Origin: Nematopogon swammerdamellus | Taxonomy: Eukaryota; Arthropoda; Insecta; Lepidoptera; Adelidae | Direction: 5' to 3' | DNA: 64,000 bases | Assembly (NCBI GenBank): GCA_946902875.1 | Contig: OX336339.1 | Location: forward strand, 22,847,349 to 22,911,348 | In this document: piece by piece, positions 42,650 to 54,065 of the stretch | Numbering within the stretch: the stretch's first letter is position 1 | How the letters are laid out: each line of letters begins with the position of its first letter | Program-made: the position numbers and the translations under genes | The notes under the pieces: model-generated | The model's database searches: none | Seen by the model: only the letters and a program-made list of their open reading frames with translations | What the model was told of the DNA's origin: nothing

Positions 42650-43512
42650 AAATGCACGACAAAGCGCTCTTGGCACCTCACCTTGCCGCATACAATAATA
42701 AACATTAATGCACGACAAAGCGCTCTTGGCACCCCACCATGCCGCATACAATAATAAACATTAATGCACGACAAAGCGCTCTTGACACCCCACCTTGCCA
42801 CATAAAATAATAAACATTTATGAACGACAGAGCGCTCTTGGCACCCCACCTTGCCGCATAAAATAATAAACATCAATGCACGACAGAGCGCTCTTGGCAC
42901 CCCAGCTTGCCGCATAAAACAATAAACAGCGCTCTTGGCACCTCACCTTGCCGCATACAATAATAAACATTAATGCACGACAAAGCGCTCTTGGCACCCC
43001 ACCTACCCACATAAAATAATAAACATTAATGAACGACAGAGCGCTCTTGGCACCTCACCTTGCCGCATACAATAATAAACATTAATGCACGACAAAGCGC
43101 TCTTGGCACCCCACCATGCCGCATACAATAATAAATATTAATGCCCGACAGAGCGCTCTTGGCACCCCAGCTTGCCGCATAATACAATAAACAGAGCTCT
43201 TGGCACCCCACCTACCCACATAAAATAATAAACATTAATGAACGACAGAGCGCTCTTGGCACCCCACCTTGCCGCATAAAATAATAAACATCAATGCACG
43301 ACAGAGCGCTCTTGGCACCCCAGCTTGCCGCATAAAACAATAAACAGCGCTCTTGGCACCCCACCTTGCTGCATAAAATAATAAACAGCGCTCTTGGCAC
43401 CTCACCTTGCTGCATAAAATAATAAACAGCGCTATTGGCACCCCACCTAGCCGCATACAATAATAAACATTATTGCACGACAAAGCGCTCTTGGCACCCA
43501 ACCTTTCCACAT
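42650..43512 (+). repeat. 56/41 bp satellite-like array 2, about 17 units
   Basis: Same unit and same orientation as array 1, mixing 56 bp and 41 bp forms. Homogeneity is high. The last unit ends at 'ccacataaaatcctg'. Confidence 0.93.
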
Positions 43513-44109
43513 AAAATCCTGATAAACGTGAAAACCATAAGCCGGATTAAAAATAACATAACCACTTTTGTAGTTTATGTATGAGCTAAGAAATCGCGAG
43601 GTAGTGATATTATGCGGTCGATCTGGGACAGCTTGTATTTTAAGGTAACATTATTCTTAACATTATTATTTTATTTCTAATTTATTCATTTTTCATTGCA
43701 CCTGTTCATTTTGCACCAGTTTAGAGACTGGAATGCTTGAGAATTTGGGTGATCCTTTCGATAAAACATACGACATAATATTAACCTACCAACTTGAAAT
43801 GTTTATTTTATTCACAAATTTCACAATCTCAATATTCCCAAAATATGCGGTCTTGTTTACTAGTCGACTTTCAGTCCAAACTTTTCCAATGTTTGCCGAT
43901 CGATAGCGCGAATGCTTTCACTAAATTGTGTCAAGCAGACAAGACGCAAGCTTGCGTACCTAAGTAGTATATATGTAGGCGGATATAACCCTCTATATTT
44001 TCCTCGGAAAGGGCGGAGGGAGGTGGTAGAGTTGCATTTTATTCGCTTGTTCATGTAGGTAATGTTTCGGTGCCGACTTATTTATTTAAGAGTATGTAAG
44101 TACCTGATG
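43513..44109. other. Unassigned AT-rich DNA
   Basis: No gene or repeat is recognised. Confidence 0.4.
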
Positions 44110-44760
44110 TCGCAGTATATCATGAATCAGCGCGAGTGAGACGACACGAGACGAAGGCCGCGCGCGCGAGCGAGAGGGAAGTGCGGACCGTGCGGACGCG
44201 ACTGGATCCCACTCAGCTGATCGCCACCGTCACCGGACTTCAGCTGTCACTGCTCGTTTTATCGTGGACCACGTGACTCGCGGTGCTTTCACACTGGACG
44301 ATCGTGATCGCTCACAGCTCCGTCCCTCGGACTCGGCCCGGCGACACAACGCGCGGAAACGACGAATTAGCGATTCTAGAACGAGCCTCGACGGAAACTA
44401 GCGATTCTAGAACGAGCCTCGAGCCTCGCAGGGTGCACAAGGGAGGGTGCGACCAGAGCGGCGTGATCGGTCAGCCTGTGTCACGTCGTCGGGAGCCGCA
44501 TCGCCTGACTGGCGGCGCGGCGATATCAACAGGCGGTTGAGCGAGCGGCGAGCGGTGGGCGGGGCCGCCCGCGCGCGGGGTGGCGCGGCTGCGCGGGGTT
44601 GCCGGCGTTACTATGGCGACGCCTCCTTCTTCAAGCGTCCTTTTGTTTTTAATTGTGTTTCACTATCGCGCGCACGTATGTGCGCTGTGTGCTTTCAGTG
44701 CGTGCTTTCAGTGCGTGCTTTCAGTCAGCCACAGCAGGTACGGTGAAATAACCGGAGCAT
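44110..44760. promoter_or_regulatory. GC-rich promoter or first-exon-like block
   Basis: About 650 bp of CpG-rich DNA with little repeat character. It has a duplicated segment ('tagcgattctagaacgagcc' near 44369 and 44400) and a 13 bp 'tgcgtgctttcag' repeat in three tandem copies (about 44688-44727). It ends with a donor-like 'cagcaggtacggtgaa' near 44735. This could be a host promoter and untranslated first exon. No coding frame is convincing on its own. Speculative. Confidence 0.25.
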
Positions 44761-44989
44761 TTCCGAAAAAGCGGTTCTTGAGTTCTGTTGCTGAAAATCT
44801 GGTTTATTATTATTCCGGTTCCACATGTATTCGTTTTCTGTTCTAAAATATTTTATCAAATTTTAAATACATTTTCACTATTACACTATTTTTACTACTC
44901 CATGCTCGTATCACCTTACTCTAAAAGAGCCCAAGAAAAGAGCATGTCTTTTCATGTACCCAGACAAGTCAATGCAATAATTGTGAACA

Positions 44990-45430
44990 TTGTTCACACA
45001 CAGAGGGTTCCGTAGATATTTATCTTATGTATCTTCTTGCAATAGCATAGAGTGCGCGCAGCGACAACGCGGAGGCGGCGCCAGCACGGCGCGCCGCCGC
45101 CGCCGCCGCGTCCTCAAATGGTATTTTCTCAACAACCATTTAAAGTATACCTATGTATACTTGCCGAAAGTAAATTTTTTAGATTTGTTTAGCCCTACGT
45201 TCCGAAGTTTATAAAAAAATAATTTAAATTAAATGAATTATTTGATTGGGGAGATAAAAATATTTAAAACACTTTTTTTAAATTATGATTTAAAATATTT
45301 TTTTATAATTAAAAGCATATTATTAAAAAAATCCTCGGACAGCGCGTGTGACGGACAGACGGACAGACGGACAGACATCTGACCGACTTTATAAGTGTCC
45401 CTGCCACCGACGGCTACGGAACCCTTGAAA
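44990..45430 (+). repeat. Rep-I / Rep-C-like composite
   Basis: Begins 'cacacagagggttccgtaga', contains a CCG-rich patch (45090-45112) and a GACA/GACG microsatellite (45353-45378), and ends 'cggctacggaacccttg'. The layout echoes Rep-C but the sequence differs. Confidence 0.5.
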
Positions 45431-45710
45431 CAACCGAAGATAACCCATCATGGCTTTAAATAGTTGTATGATAAAGTCCTGTGATCGGAATACCTACCAT
45501 AGAATGTTCAGTAAGTTTCTTACTAAACTATACCTACTTCTGTTTTATTTAATTGTTTTGTAGGTATAGGCACTTAATAATTCGTACATAAATAATAGGT
45601 ATATCAGAAATAACAAGTCATAGTCGTATAAATCTCAATAATTGAAACCGCAAATACGTATGTATAAATAGGTTCGCGAGAAAATAAGAGTACTTAGTGC
45701 TTTTTTTTTT

Positions 45711-46031
45711 ATGTTATCTGGTATGGATGTCTGAGTCGGAGGGGCCAAAGCGCATGCTTCGACCAGCCAATATCACCTCGGAGAAGGTAGGTGCCATACC
45801 GGAGACTTCCCTGGATTGCTAGCTATACTGGACTAGAGGAGAACACAGCCGAGGCTGCTATGCGGCCATCTTACATCCAGTACGGTGGTATCAACCCAGA
45901 CGGCTACAATTTGAGCCTACCACCTAGTAAGGGGCAAGGGAAGGGACCTACAGTTTTACACCGGTTCCGAACGGTGAAGCAGCAGGTGTAGGTATGCACG
46001 TAAATTTTTTCCTCAGAAAAAACTGGCTCCT
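45711..46031 (-). repeat. SINE-B, head missing
   Basis: Poly(T), tail ('accggagacttccctggatt', 'ccatcttacatccagtacgg'), core ('ggcaagggaagggaccta'), and part of the region between head and core. The tRNA-like head is truncated. A LINE 3' end starts directly after. Confidence 0.85.
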
Positions 46032-46403
46032 ACACTGATGTACCTACGGAATTTAAAGTTGGGCATGGCAGAACTTGTGGTAGAAGAAGCGCGAAAGCAG
46101 GATAAATGCTGTGGAAATGCGCGCGTTAAGGAGTATGTGTGGAGTTACAATGAAAGATATAGATTGAGAAATACTGAAGTGCGAGAGCTTTACGGTCTGA
46201 AAGAAGCTATAGTGACAAAGATTGAGAGAATGCTTGATGATAGTTCGGTCATGTTGGAAGAATGGATGATAGGAGAATAACAAAGAAAATTTATAAAGCG
46301 AATGCGAGAAGAGTCGGGAAGGGTCGCCCTAAAATGGATCACGTGTTTAGTAACCGAAACCGAAGAGCATGTATGAATAACATAATGAGAGTGGATGGAT
46401 ATT

Positions 46404-46967
46404 GTCAGCCTCGGTAGCTCAGTGGTACGGTCGGTCGACTGTTGTTAAGCAACCATGAGCGCGGTCAGTACTTGGATGGGTGACCGTTCGACCGTTAGCG
46501 GCTGACCGTGGTTCGGATTCCACATTAAACTGTAGGTCCCTTCCCTTCTTACCTTACTAGGTGGTAGGGTTCATCCCGGCCGGGTTGGTGTCACCGCACT
46601 GAGCGAAACGTCGTCGGTCGAAACGATTCCCTTCTTACCTTACTACTAGGTGGTACGGTTCATCCCGACCGGGTTGGTGCCACCGCACTGAGCGAAACGT
46701 CGTCGGTCGAAACGGCTATGTAAATAGTTCGTGTTTTCCGTCCAGTTCAATGTAGCCCACATGAAATGAAGGCAAGCACTGAAGGCCGGGAGGACTGGAG
46801 GAAAATTGGAGAGGCGTATGTCCAGCAGTGGACGCTTACACGCTGACTGACTGACTGACTGACTGACTGACTGACTGACATGGCACATTGTTCACCCGGT
46901 GTTATGGGCTGACATCACGGATGTTGTAGACGATGTAGCCAACCGTGTCAGTTTCCATAAAAAAAAA
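46404..46967 (+). repeat. SINE-A with core duplication and LINE insert
   Basis: Complete head ('gttaagcaaccatgagcgcg', 'cagtacttggatgggtgacc'). The core is duplicated in tandem (46541-46625 and 46627-46714). A LINE scrap lies in the tail at 46783-46878, and the copy ends in poly(A). Short flanking 'gtgga' repeats in the LINE are consistent with its insertion site. Confidence 0.88.
46783..46878 (+). mobile_element. LINE 3' end inserted in SINE-A tail
   Basis: Encodes 'AGREDWRKIGEAYVQQWTLT' and then a GACT repeat (about 46844-46878). The SINE reads 'cactga' before it and 'catggcac' after, with ACTGA on both sides. Same family as 15846-16246 and 52256-52580. Confidence 0.82.
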
Positions 46968-47221
46968 GTGGAAGAGGCTGCAGAGGTTTGTCAGGATCGT
47001 GGCACCAGTATATTAGTTGTCTCTGCGTACACCACTGCGAAAACGGCGTGACTCTATGTATGTGTGTTATCGAGAATATTCCACAAAGCTCATTGCAAAA
47101 CATTACATGTCCACAAATCAACATAATTAATGATCATCTATCTCATTTTAAAGTGGCGACCGGAGTGTACTAACAAGAATAATAGTTGTACGTTGTTGGA
47201 CGCGGACGAGGAGGGGAGGGA

Positions 47222-47239
47222 GGGGGGGGGGGGGGGGGG
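47222..47239 (+). repeat. Poly(G) run, 18 bases
   Basis: Uninterrupted G run after 'ggaggggagggagg'-like sequence. Confidence 0.95.
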
Positions 47240-47717
47240 AGCGGAGCAGCGGCCATGTCGACCCCAAAGGTTTTAATATAATGCGGTTTTAATGAAACCA
47301 CACAGTAATTACGTTTGACAGGACTTCATAAAACAGTATCTAGCCGAATTTAATTGGACTCGTCGGTCCTCCATCCTCGATATTGAGTTTCACCGTGAGA
47401 GCACACCGCACCGTACCTACGCTAGCGGACCGATCTGTCACGGCTTTGTCAACGGCGTAGTCGATATAAATTTATCCAATGTGCTGTGACTTTGAGCGGC
47501 TTGTGGGCGAGCAGTTGGAATAGTAGTAGAAAATATGGAATGGTCTTGCGGTGAGCAAAACAAAAAAAACCAGGCCTCTGATGCAAAATTAAGGAAACAG
47601 GAAAAAAGGAGTAGAAAAGGCTGCAGTCGGGCATGTAGAATGATTCGAATAGACAACGGGCCCGACTACAGCATTTTTGGTCTTTCCTTGTTTCCTTCAT
47701 ATTTATGTATTAGCAGT

Positions 47718-47731
47718 GGGGGGGGGGGGGG
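47718..47731 (+). repeat. Poly(G) run, 14 bases
   Basis: Uninterrupted G run after 'agcagt'. Confidence 0.93.
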
Positions 47732-47889
47732 TTTGGAACGAATATCGCACATTCACTCGAGACACTTGCGAATGAAAGCTATGCAGAAAAAAGTGTAAGA
47801 CTTCGACCGTAACGACACTTTTGCTTTAGTATGTATGTTTGTGTGTTTACGCATGTTTCTGTATGTTTATGCCAGTATTCCTACCGTCG

Positions 47890-48655
47890 TGATAAAGTCC
47901 TCCAAATCATCAGAGTGGCCATCAACCTGTCAATTGCACGAACCAGGAAAGGGCAAACCAGTAGCGAGCGGCTTCCAGAAGGTCAATTTTGTGAAACCTG
48001 GAGCCAAAAAGCTGCCCAAAGATAGGGCTAAACCTCCAATTTTGGGAGCAGCAAAGGATTGGGAATTGCACACATGAGAAGCATTACCAAATGACTTTGG
48101 AAATCTGTACCACAGCATTAAGACCGGATATACTCATATTCTCAAAAGCGACAAAGCATGTAGTACTTGTTAAACTTACAGTTCCATGGGAAAGTAACAT
48201 ACCGAAGGACCACAACATCAAACTTAACAAGTACTGCAACTTAGTAGACCGGATTGTGAGAAACGGATTCAAGACTGATCTCTTCGCCGTGGAAGTCTGA
48301 GCAAGAGGACTACCAGCGAAGTCGCTCTACAGTCTCTTCAAGAATCTAGGGTTGCCAAGATCGACTCTAAGCTCATATATGGAGAGAGCTTCGAAAACGT
48401 CACTGGAAGCATCCTACAGAATATGGATAGGTAGAGAGAGGCAGGTCGAGAGCGGGACCGGTGGTTCCCCGCGTCTCCTAGTCAACGCAGACTAGCTGAC
48501 GAGGGCTTGATGCGAGCCGAAACGTCAAGCATGCGCGGGAAATTTAGAGTGGCCTCTCGCTAGTCCCGACCTCGATTAACACCCTCCCCTACTGCCGATG
48601 GGCCCGGATATGTTCTGTGAAGCCATCGAAAGCTTAGTTCCACACCTTCCTTTCC
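47890..48655 (+). pseudogene. Nuclease-domain retroelement fragment, copy 2
   Basis: Closely matches 9670-10435. The frame is broken by indels near 47960 and 48070 and by a stop after 'FAVEV' (48298). 'RPDILI' and 'VKLTVPWE' are visible, so the candidate active glutamate of copy 1 (E117) is lysine here. It shares the non-coding 3' stretch but stops at 'cacaccttcc', while copy 1 continues. Confidence 0.7.
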
Positions 48656-48730
48656 CTTTATTTTTTATTTTTCGTTTAATTACTCTCAAACGTTGTTAAT
48701 TTATTTCATTGTGCCTATTATTTAATCCTT

Positions 48731-48957
48731 CCTTACCTATAACTATAATAAAATCCAACGTCTGCTTTCTGTCTGAGTGTCTGTCTGTCCGCTTATAATT
48801 CGAGAACCACTGAACCGATTTTAATAAAACAAAATTCCACGGATAGCTTGATTCTTCCCATCAACTATAGGCTACTTACTATCACGCTAAATGGCTTATG
48901 AGGTTAGCAGTGAAGTGAAATATGAGAGCGGGCGGAGCCGCGGGCACAGCTTGTACA
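48731..48957 (-). repeat. Rep-E element copy 3
   Basis: Reverse of the 6975 type: 'aataaaatccaacgtctgct', 'tgtctgtctgtcc', and ends 'gagccgcgggcacagc'. Confidence 0.82.
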
Positions 48958-48995
48958 TAATTCTAACCGCGGGGTGTCCCACGGCACCTCTGGTA

Positions 48996-49415
48996 TTTTT
49001 ACGGTTCCATATCCGGTACGGGACCCTATTACTAAGCCTACGCCGGCCGTCCGTTTGTCTGTCTGTCTGTCCGTCCGTCCGTCCGTCCGTCTGTCCGAGG
49101 GCTGTATCTCTTGAACCGTAATAGGTAGCCCGTTGAAATTTTCACAGAATATGTATTATTTTGGCCGATATAACAACAAATAATAAAAATAAGAAAAAGT
49201 AAATAATTCACGGGGGTTCCCGTAGAAGAAACCAAAAAGTGTATGCGCGCTCGCTATCTACCGAATAGATTATGAAGCATTTTAACTAATCATGACATTT
49301 AACTAATATGAAGCATTTCATAACACGCCATAGATGGCGTGAGTGGCGCTAGCCATGACATGGCGATACGGAACCCTCGGTGAGTGAGTTCGACTCGCAA
49401 TTCGCCGGTTTTTTA
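48996..49415 (-). repeat. Rep-C, full length
   Basis: From 'ttttacggttccatatccgg' to 'gttcgactcgcaattcgccg'. TGTC/CGTC microsatellite at about 49056-49094. Sister of 37395-37795. Confidence 0.88.
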
Positions 49416-49927
49416 TTTTTATTTTTTCTCATTCCGAAAAACTATGGTCAACAACGCATTATGTTAATTACCCTTTCTTTTTGGCTCTGCCATAGTCGGG
49501 TAAAAAAGTAATGAAAAGATTGATGGATACATTGTGGAACATTTTAATTCCCTCTACCGTCTGTTTAGTAGTTATGCATTCCACCCAGTGGCAGAACTTT
49601 AGAAGAGCACATATCTCAGTAGTCTTACGAAAACATAAAATTAATATAAAACAAATAAAATGTCTTGCAAAATATTTTCAATGAAAATGGTAAGACACTT
49701 TTCATCCTCGCTAAGTATCAGTAGAAAGAGATGTTGACTCTAAGATTTAGAGTAGAAAGCTATTGAAATGAACCGAACAGCAAAGCATTCATTTTGTTAT
49801 CAGATGTCACGGCTTTGACGGAAAATGTTAGATTTTAGCAACATTTTGTCGGATTCCGCAAAATTTACATTGCAGCTCGACAAGATGTTTAAACTCAGAA
49901 TCTATTAATATCTACATCTAAAATTAT
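49416..49927. other. Unassigned DNA
   Basis: No gene is recognised. 'catagtcgggtaaaaaagta' near 49490 echoes the Rep-F start in reverse. Confidence 0.4.
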
Positions 49928-50182
49928 ACAGGGTGTTGTAACAGCCAGTACATTAATTTTCGCCAGCGCAATCCTCATGTTTTTCCGAGACAAAAAAGTA
50001 AAAAAGTTTTTCTCTGAAGTGTCTAATTTTGGAGGTATAAGTTTTTAGTCAATTAGTTTGTATGAAAACTGTAACTTTTTATTTAAAGGAAATTCAGAAA
50101 AAAGTTATGTGACTTTTTTGTTACTATTGATCCCAAATAATCATTTGCTAAATTTAATGTAGTGGCCGTTACAACACTCTGT
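49928..50182. mobile_element. MITE with CAGGGTGTT termini, short version
   Basis: The ends are 'tatacagggtgttgtaacag' and 'cgttacaacactctgtata'. Internally collinear with the outer parts of 25411-25860 ('tttgtatgaaaactgtaact', 'cttttttgttactattgatc') but without that copy's C-rich middle. Confidence 0.82.
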
Positions 50183-50435
50183 ATATTGGTTAGTCATATT
50201 AGAATTCGCATTAATACAAAATTTATGCTTATCACAAAGGATAAAACATCGTATTATTGGAAAGACATTCACTAGATTTCACAGCGACGGTTTTTTATGT
50301 AACTACTTATCTAGCAATATTTTAATTTTCATAATTTAAAATCAAAGTAATCGTACTCATGAAGTGTGGTTGTGAAGAAAATAATGGAATAAATAAAATA
50401 GAATAAAAACTCTATATTGCACGCAATTGAAGAAT
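50183..50435. other. Unassigned AT-rich DNA
   Basis: No gene is recognised. Confidence 0.4.
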
Positions 50436-50727
50436 AATAAACAAGTGCGAGTCGAACTCGCGCACGGAGGGTTCCGTATCTCCATGTCATGGTCAGCGCT
50501 GCTTCGTACTGTTTTCGGTAGATAGCACGCATACACTTTTTAGTTTCTTGTATGGGGAATTGGGGACCCCCGAGAATTTTTTACTTTTTCTTATTTTTAT
50601 TATTTGTTGTTATATCGGCCATAATAACACATATTCTGTGAAAATTATTACTGTTCAAGAGATTCAACCCTCGGACAGACAGACGGAAAGATAGACAGAC
50701 GGAAAGATATAGACAGACAGACAGACG

Positions 50728-50762
<35 letters not shown>

Positions 50763-50806
50763 GGCGTAGGCTTATAGGGTCCCGTACGATGTATACGGAA
50801 CCCTAA
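50436..50806 (+). repeat. Rep-C, full length, long microsatellite
   Basis: Starts 'aacaagtgcgagtcgaactc'. Carries the longest GACA stretch of the family here (about 50677-50763, interrupted by GGAAAGATA variants). Ends 'atacggaaccctaaaag'. Confidence 0.87.
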
Positions 50807-51994
50807 AAGCAGTACACACAAAGAAAAGAGAATACAAGAATGCCCAAAGGCGGACTTATGATTAAGACTGATTTCTTCCTGTTAACTTTACTCCAGTTCA
50901 ATGGCACAAAATGAAACGCGTTAGAATAATTCTGAGTAGGTACAAGAAAAGATAAATATTTATTTTGTAATATAAAAAAGTATGGCGATATTCGTGTCGG
51001 TATATGTATATTATATTACGAGAGATAACATCGCTTACCTGACATGTTCTTTTCGTTTTCAATTCATGGCTTATGAACAGAATAATCAGGGCTCCATCAG
51101 GAGTTAAACGAAATTGTAAGCCAGCCACAATCGAGAGAGTGACTTAGCTCAACAAACGTTAAGAGGGCGCCTCGCTAAATTATGCCAAGTGTACACAATA
51201 CCTGCATCCAGTAAATCCTTTTATCTTAATGACAGGAAGTCCGAGTTAAGAACGCTCCGCCATAAAGTTCGGGAGTCGGCGGAGGACTCTGCGGGAGCCG
51301 AACGGGCTCGGGGGGCGGGGGCGGGGCAGAGGATCGCTTCAATTCTACCCGACTTGCTGAAGACCGGCACAAAGTTGCGAGAGCAGGCAAGCTGTAATCT
51401 CATTTGAGTGCTTCTTCGTTAAATGAAGATGGGAGCCTGCCTCAATTTATCGTTGAGACATTTTAGGTTGCTTTAAAACCGCACCCTGCGTTGTCCGGCA
51501 CGTGCGCCTAATCTGAGTACGACTCTCGTTATGGGCTGAGCGATCGTCACGGATCCGCGTAGAAGTCGGAACTGCCAGTACAACTGAGCGCCATCTAGTT
51601 TGCATTGTTGGAATTGCGTCGTATCCGTCTGCGTACGCTATTGATATTCACTAGCTACGAGCAGCCACCGGGGCGGCGCGCTCCAACATCCGTCTCATCC
51701 TATTACAGCGATATGCAAACCGCTCGCAATCACGCCGTTGTAATTTAAATCTGGCGTCTGCAGACTCCCTTGACGATCTGCCCCGGGACGTGGCGCGGCG
51801 CTCTTGTTATAACTCTAACAAATGACTGATGCTGGAGGTAAGTACGCTGCAGCTAGGCGGAATGATCCCAGACGCGAGAATGACTGATACGAGGGTTTTT
51901 GCATGTTTTATGAATACTTTACTTTTACTAATAAATTAAGGACTTGAATTATTAATGATACGAGTATATAGAATTTCAGACACAGAAAAAATAA
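50807..51994. other. Unassigned, with reversed Rep-G scrap
   Basis: 50830-50900 has 'gcccaaaggcggacttatga' and 'gatttcttcctgttaacttt' (Rep-G, minus). A G-rich patch lies at 51306-51330. 'ggaggtaagtacg' near 51834 is a donor-like match with nothing to support it. Confidence 0.4.
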
Positions 51995-52130
51995 ATAAAA
52001 ATCGAAAACCACTTTATCGATTTACATATTATTTTCACTGTTACATTCTGGCTCTTCTCGAGATGCTTTTAGGCTATTAATTATAACGCTACCTCATCGG
52101 CGGCCTGAGCTGTGAGCAAAAAAGACGCGG
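51995..52130 (-). repeat. Rep-J segment copy 3
   Basis: Reverse complement of the Rep-J theme: 'ctttatcgatttacatatta', 'gcggcctgagctgtgagc'. Preceded and followed by unassigned DNA. Confidence 0.6.
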
Positions 52131-52159
52131 AGCGAAGACGCGGGTAAAAATCTAGTTCA

Positions 52160-52212
52160 TACATACATACATACATATCACACACGCTGAATCCCGATAA
52201 TCGGGGTAAGCA
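52160..52212 (-). repeat. Rep-D terminal scrap
   Basis: CATA microsatellite and 'cacgctgaatcccgataatc', then 'ggggtaagc', as in 34661-34700. Confidence 0.7.
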
Positions 52213-52255
52213 AATCTAGTTCCTTATAATCTAACCTTTTGAATGTGAGAGAGAT

Positions 52256-52580
52256 GTATGGGGACGGCCAAACACAGTGAGCGTGTGTGCGTAAATTGCT
52301 GGGCATATGCCTCTCCAATTTTCCTCCAATCTTCCCGGCTTTCAGCGGTACGGAACCACTGCTTTACGACGATGATGTCGCAGTCCCACCTGGCGGGTGG
52401 CCTTTCCACACTGTGTTTTCCTGTCCGCAGCCGCCAGTGTAGGACACGGTTATTCCAACGGTCCTTCGGCTAACGTGCCCACTGTAACTTGAGCTTATAG
52501 TCACCCGGTTAGTTACGAAGTAACCTATTAAGTAATCTGTGACCCGGTGTCCAATACCGACTACTTTGGTGCGTCGGCGT
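52256..52580 (-). pseudogene. LINE reverse-transcriptase C-terminal fragment
   Basis: On the minus strand it has 'RPPARWDCDI', 'WFRTAESREDWRKIGEAYAQ'. Same family as 15846-16246. Its upstream-coding side runs into the 24 bp tandem array, whose first unit corresponds to the LINE stretch at about 16143-16165. Confidence 0.82.
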
Positions 52581-52796
52581 ATTGCCTAGTTACGTATCAC
52601 ATTTATTGCCTAGTTACGTATCACATTTATTGCCTAGTTACGTATCACATTTATTGCCTAGTTACGTATCACATTTATTGCCTAGTTACGTATCACATTT
52701 ATTGCCTAGTTACGTATCACATTTATTGCCTAGTTACGTATCACATTTATTGCCTAGTTACGTATCACATTTATTGCCTAGTTACGTATCACATTT
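52581..52796 (+). repeat. Perfect 24 bp tandem repeat, nine copies
   Basis: The unit is 'attgcctagttacgtatcac' plus 'attt', at 52581, 52605, 52629 and every 24 bp to 52796, all identical. It amplifies a piece of the adjacent LINE. Because 24 is a multiple of three, two frames show an eight-residue protein repeat (YCLVTYHI or LPSYVSHL). These are not genes. Confidence 0.96.
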
Positions 52797-54065
52797 ATTG
52801 GTTAGCTGAAAAATTAAAAGTCGCATCGACTAATTTGTATTTTAATTTTCCATTCCAATACCTCAAATTCAAAGGCAAGCGAAAATTAATTTCTGGAAAA
52901 TTACGAAGAATACCTATACGCAAATCTCATTCGTTTTATGAGTTCCAGACCTTTACTAAGGATGTTTGTATGGATTCTGTTTTCACAATTTTCTAGCGGG
53001 AACCTAAAAATAACAACGAGTTTCGCATCAAACGCTTTGAAACGTCAAAGCTATAATTTTTTTGAATTTTTGGGAATTGCGCCCCTATGAAATAGTGGTT
53101 AATAAAAATAAATGGACGCGCCTCATATACTTGGCGGGCCTCAGCAAAAATAATGAAATCACTTCAACACCGCCAGGCACGCACTGCTATTTGATAAGTA
53201 GACCTCTGGCACCTGATCGACTCTATGTACTTGCGCGCTCTAACTATAATACCTACCGACCAGCGGGCCGCCGCGCCGGCGGTCTAATTCAGTGGAAATT
53301 CGTCAGCCGCGCGAAGCAAACGTACACGCTCGCCCACGCGACTACGCGCAGCTGCAAAGCAATAATCACTTTACACTCGATCGTTTAGGTACATTTTCGC
53401 ACGCAGCGATTGGCGACGTGAAACAGTAGGCCATTAAAGCCGAAGGTATGGAACTTTTTCTATGGAGTGATTTATCTGTTACGAAGTAACTATTATGTAA
53501 TCTGTGACACCGCTCCTCCCTTTCTCCCTTACCCAAATATGGCCTGCGAGAGAGGGATAGCACTCAAGCGCCTCGCGCGCGCATGCTGCACGCGTCAGCC
53601 AGACGTTCGTTCGTGTCTGCCCGCCGCGCCGCCGCCGCGCCGTTGTCAACGGCTTCGCAAAAGATCCTCCCGTGAAAACATAACAAAGGCTCAGTACCGC
53701 TGTAAAATATCCTTATAACAACCATCACACTTACGACGGAAGCGTTGAAGAAGTGTACGCGAGTGTGTGCAAGGTTTGGAGTGGCTTGGAACTGCCTCCG
53801 ACACCGCTGATGAAGAAGAGTGCGCGCCCGTGGAAGGTCAAGCCCAGGAGAACAGGTCAGACCCTCTTGCCTCTCCTCTCTCTCTTGTCTTCTAGGGCTC
53901 CTGCCTATTCAATAAATAGGTACTCTTAAAATTCTGTAATCTCTTGCGATATTTTATTTAAATAGCATAATATGGTAGGTATATTACCTATATTAATACG
54001 AGCGTTTAATTTATTTGTTTATCCGAGTGCTTTAATAATATTTTATGCCTACAAATAATTACTTC
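52797..54065. other. Unassigned DNA
   Basis: No gene is recognised. A pyrimidine tract then 'cttctag' at about 53868-53895 resembles a splice acceptor and is followed by 'caataaat', but no partner exon can be identified. A small GC patch lies at 53620-53645. Confidence 0.35.

Larger units (their letters stand above)
46032..47075 (+). pseudogene. LINE 3' end split by a SINE-A
   Basis: 46032-46400 matches 38820-39180 (frame with 'GVTMKD'-like region: 'EYVWSYNERYRLRN', 'GLKEAIVTKIERML'). It continues at 46968-47075 ('gaagaggctgcagaggtttg' to a TATG end). The interruption is a SINE-A. It is frameshifted relative to the sister copy. Confidence 0.78.
47076..47889. other. Unassigned, with two poly(G) runs
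   Basis: G runs of 18 (47222-47239) and 14 (47718-47731). No gene is recognised. Confidence 0.4.

Noticed and set aside
39967..43512. Cysteine-repeat proteins on the minus strand
   Set aside because: The frames follow the 56/41 bp satellite and shift register between units. They are translation artefacts.
52581..52796. CRISPR-like array
   Set aside because: The 24 bp repeats are contiguous with no spacers, and the DNA is eukaryotic transposon sequence.
52547..52996. 149-codon frame with an eight-residue protein repeat
   Set aside because: It is produced by the 24 bp tandem repeat. A second frame is open over the same DNA, and the array lies in a LINE remnant.
53868..53900. Splice acceptor followed by a polyadenylation-like signal
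   Set aside because: The match is only a pyrimidine tract with CTTCTAG. No coding or partner exon could be identified.
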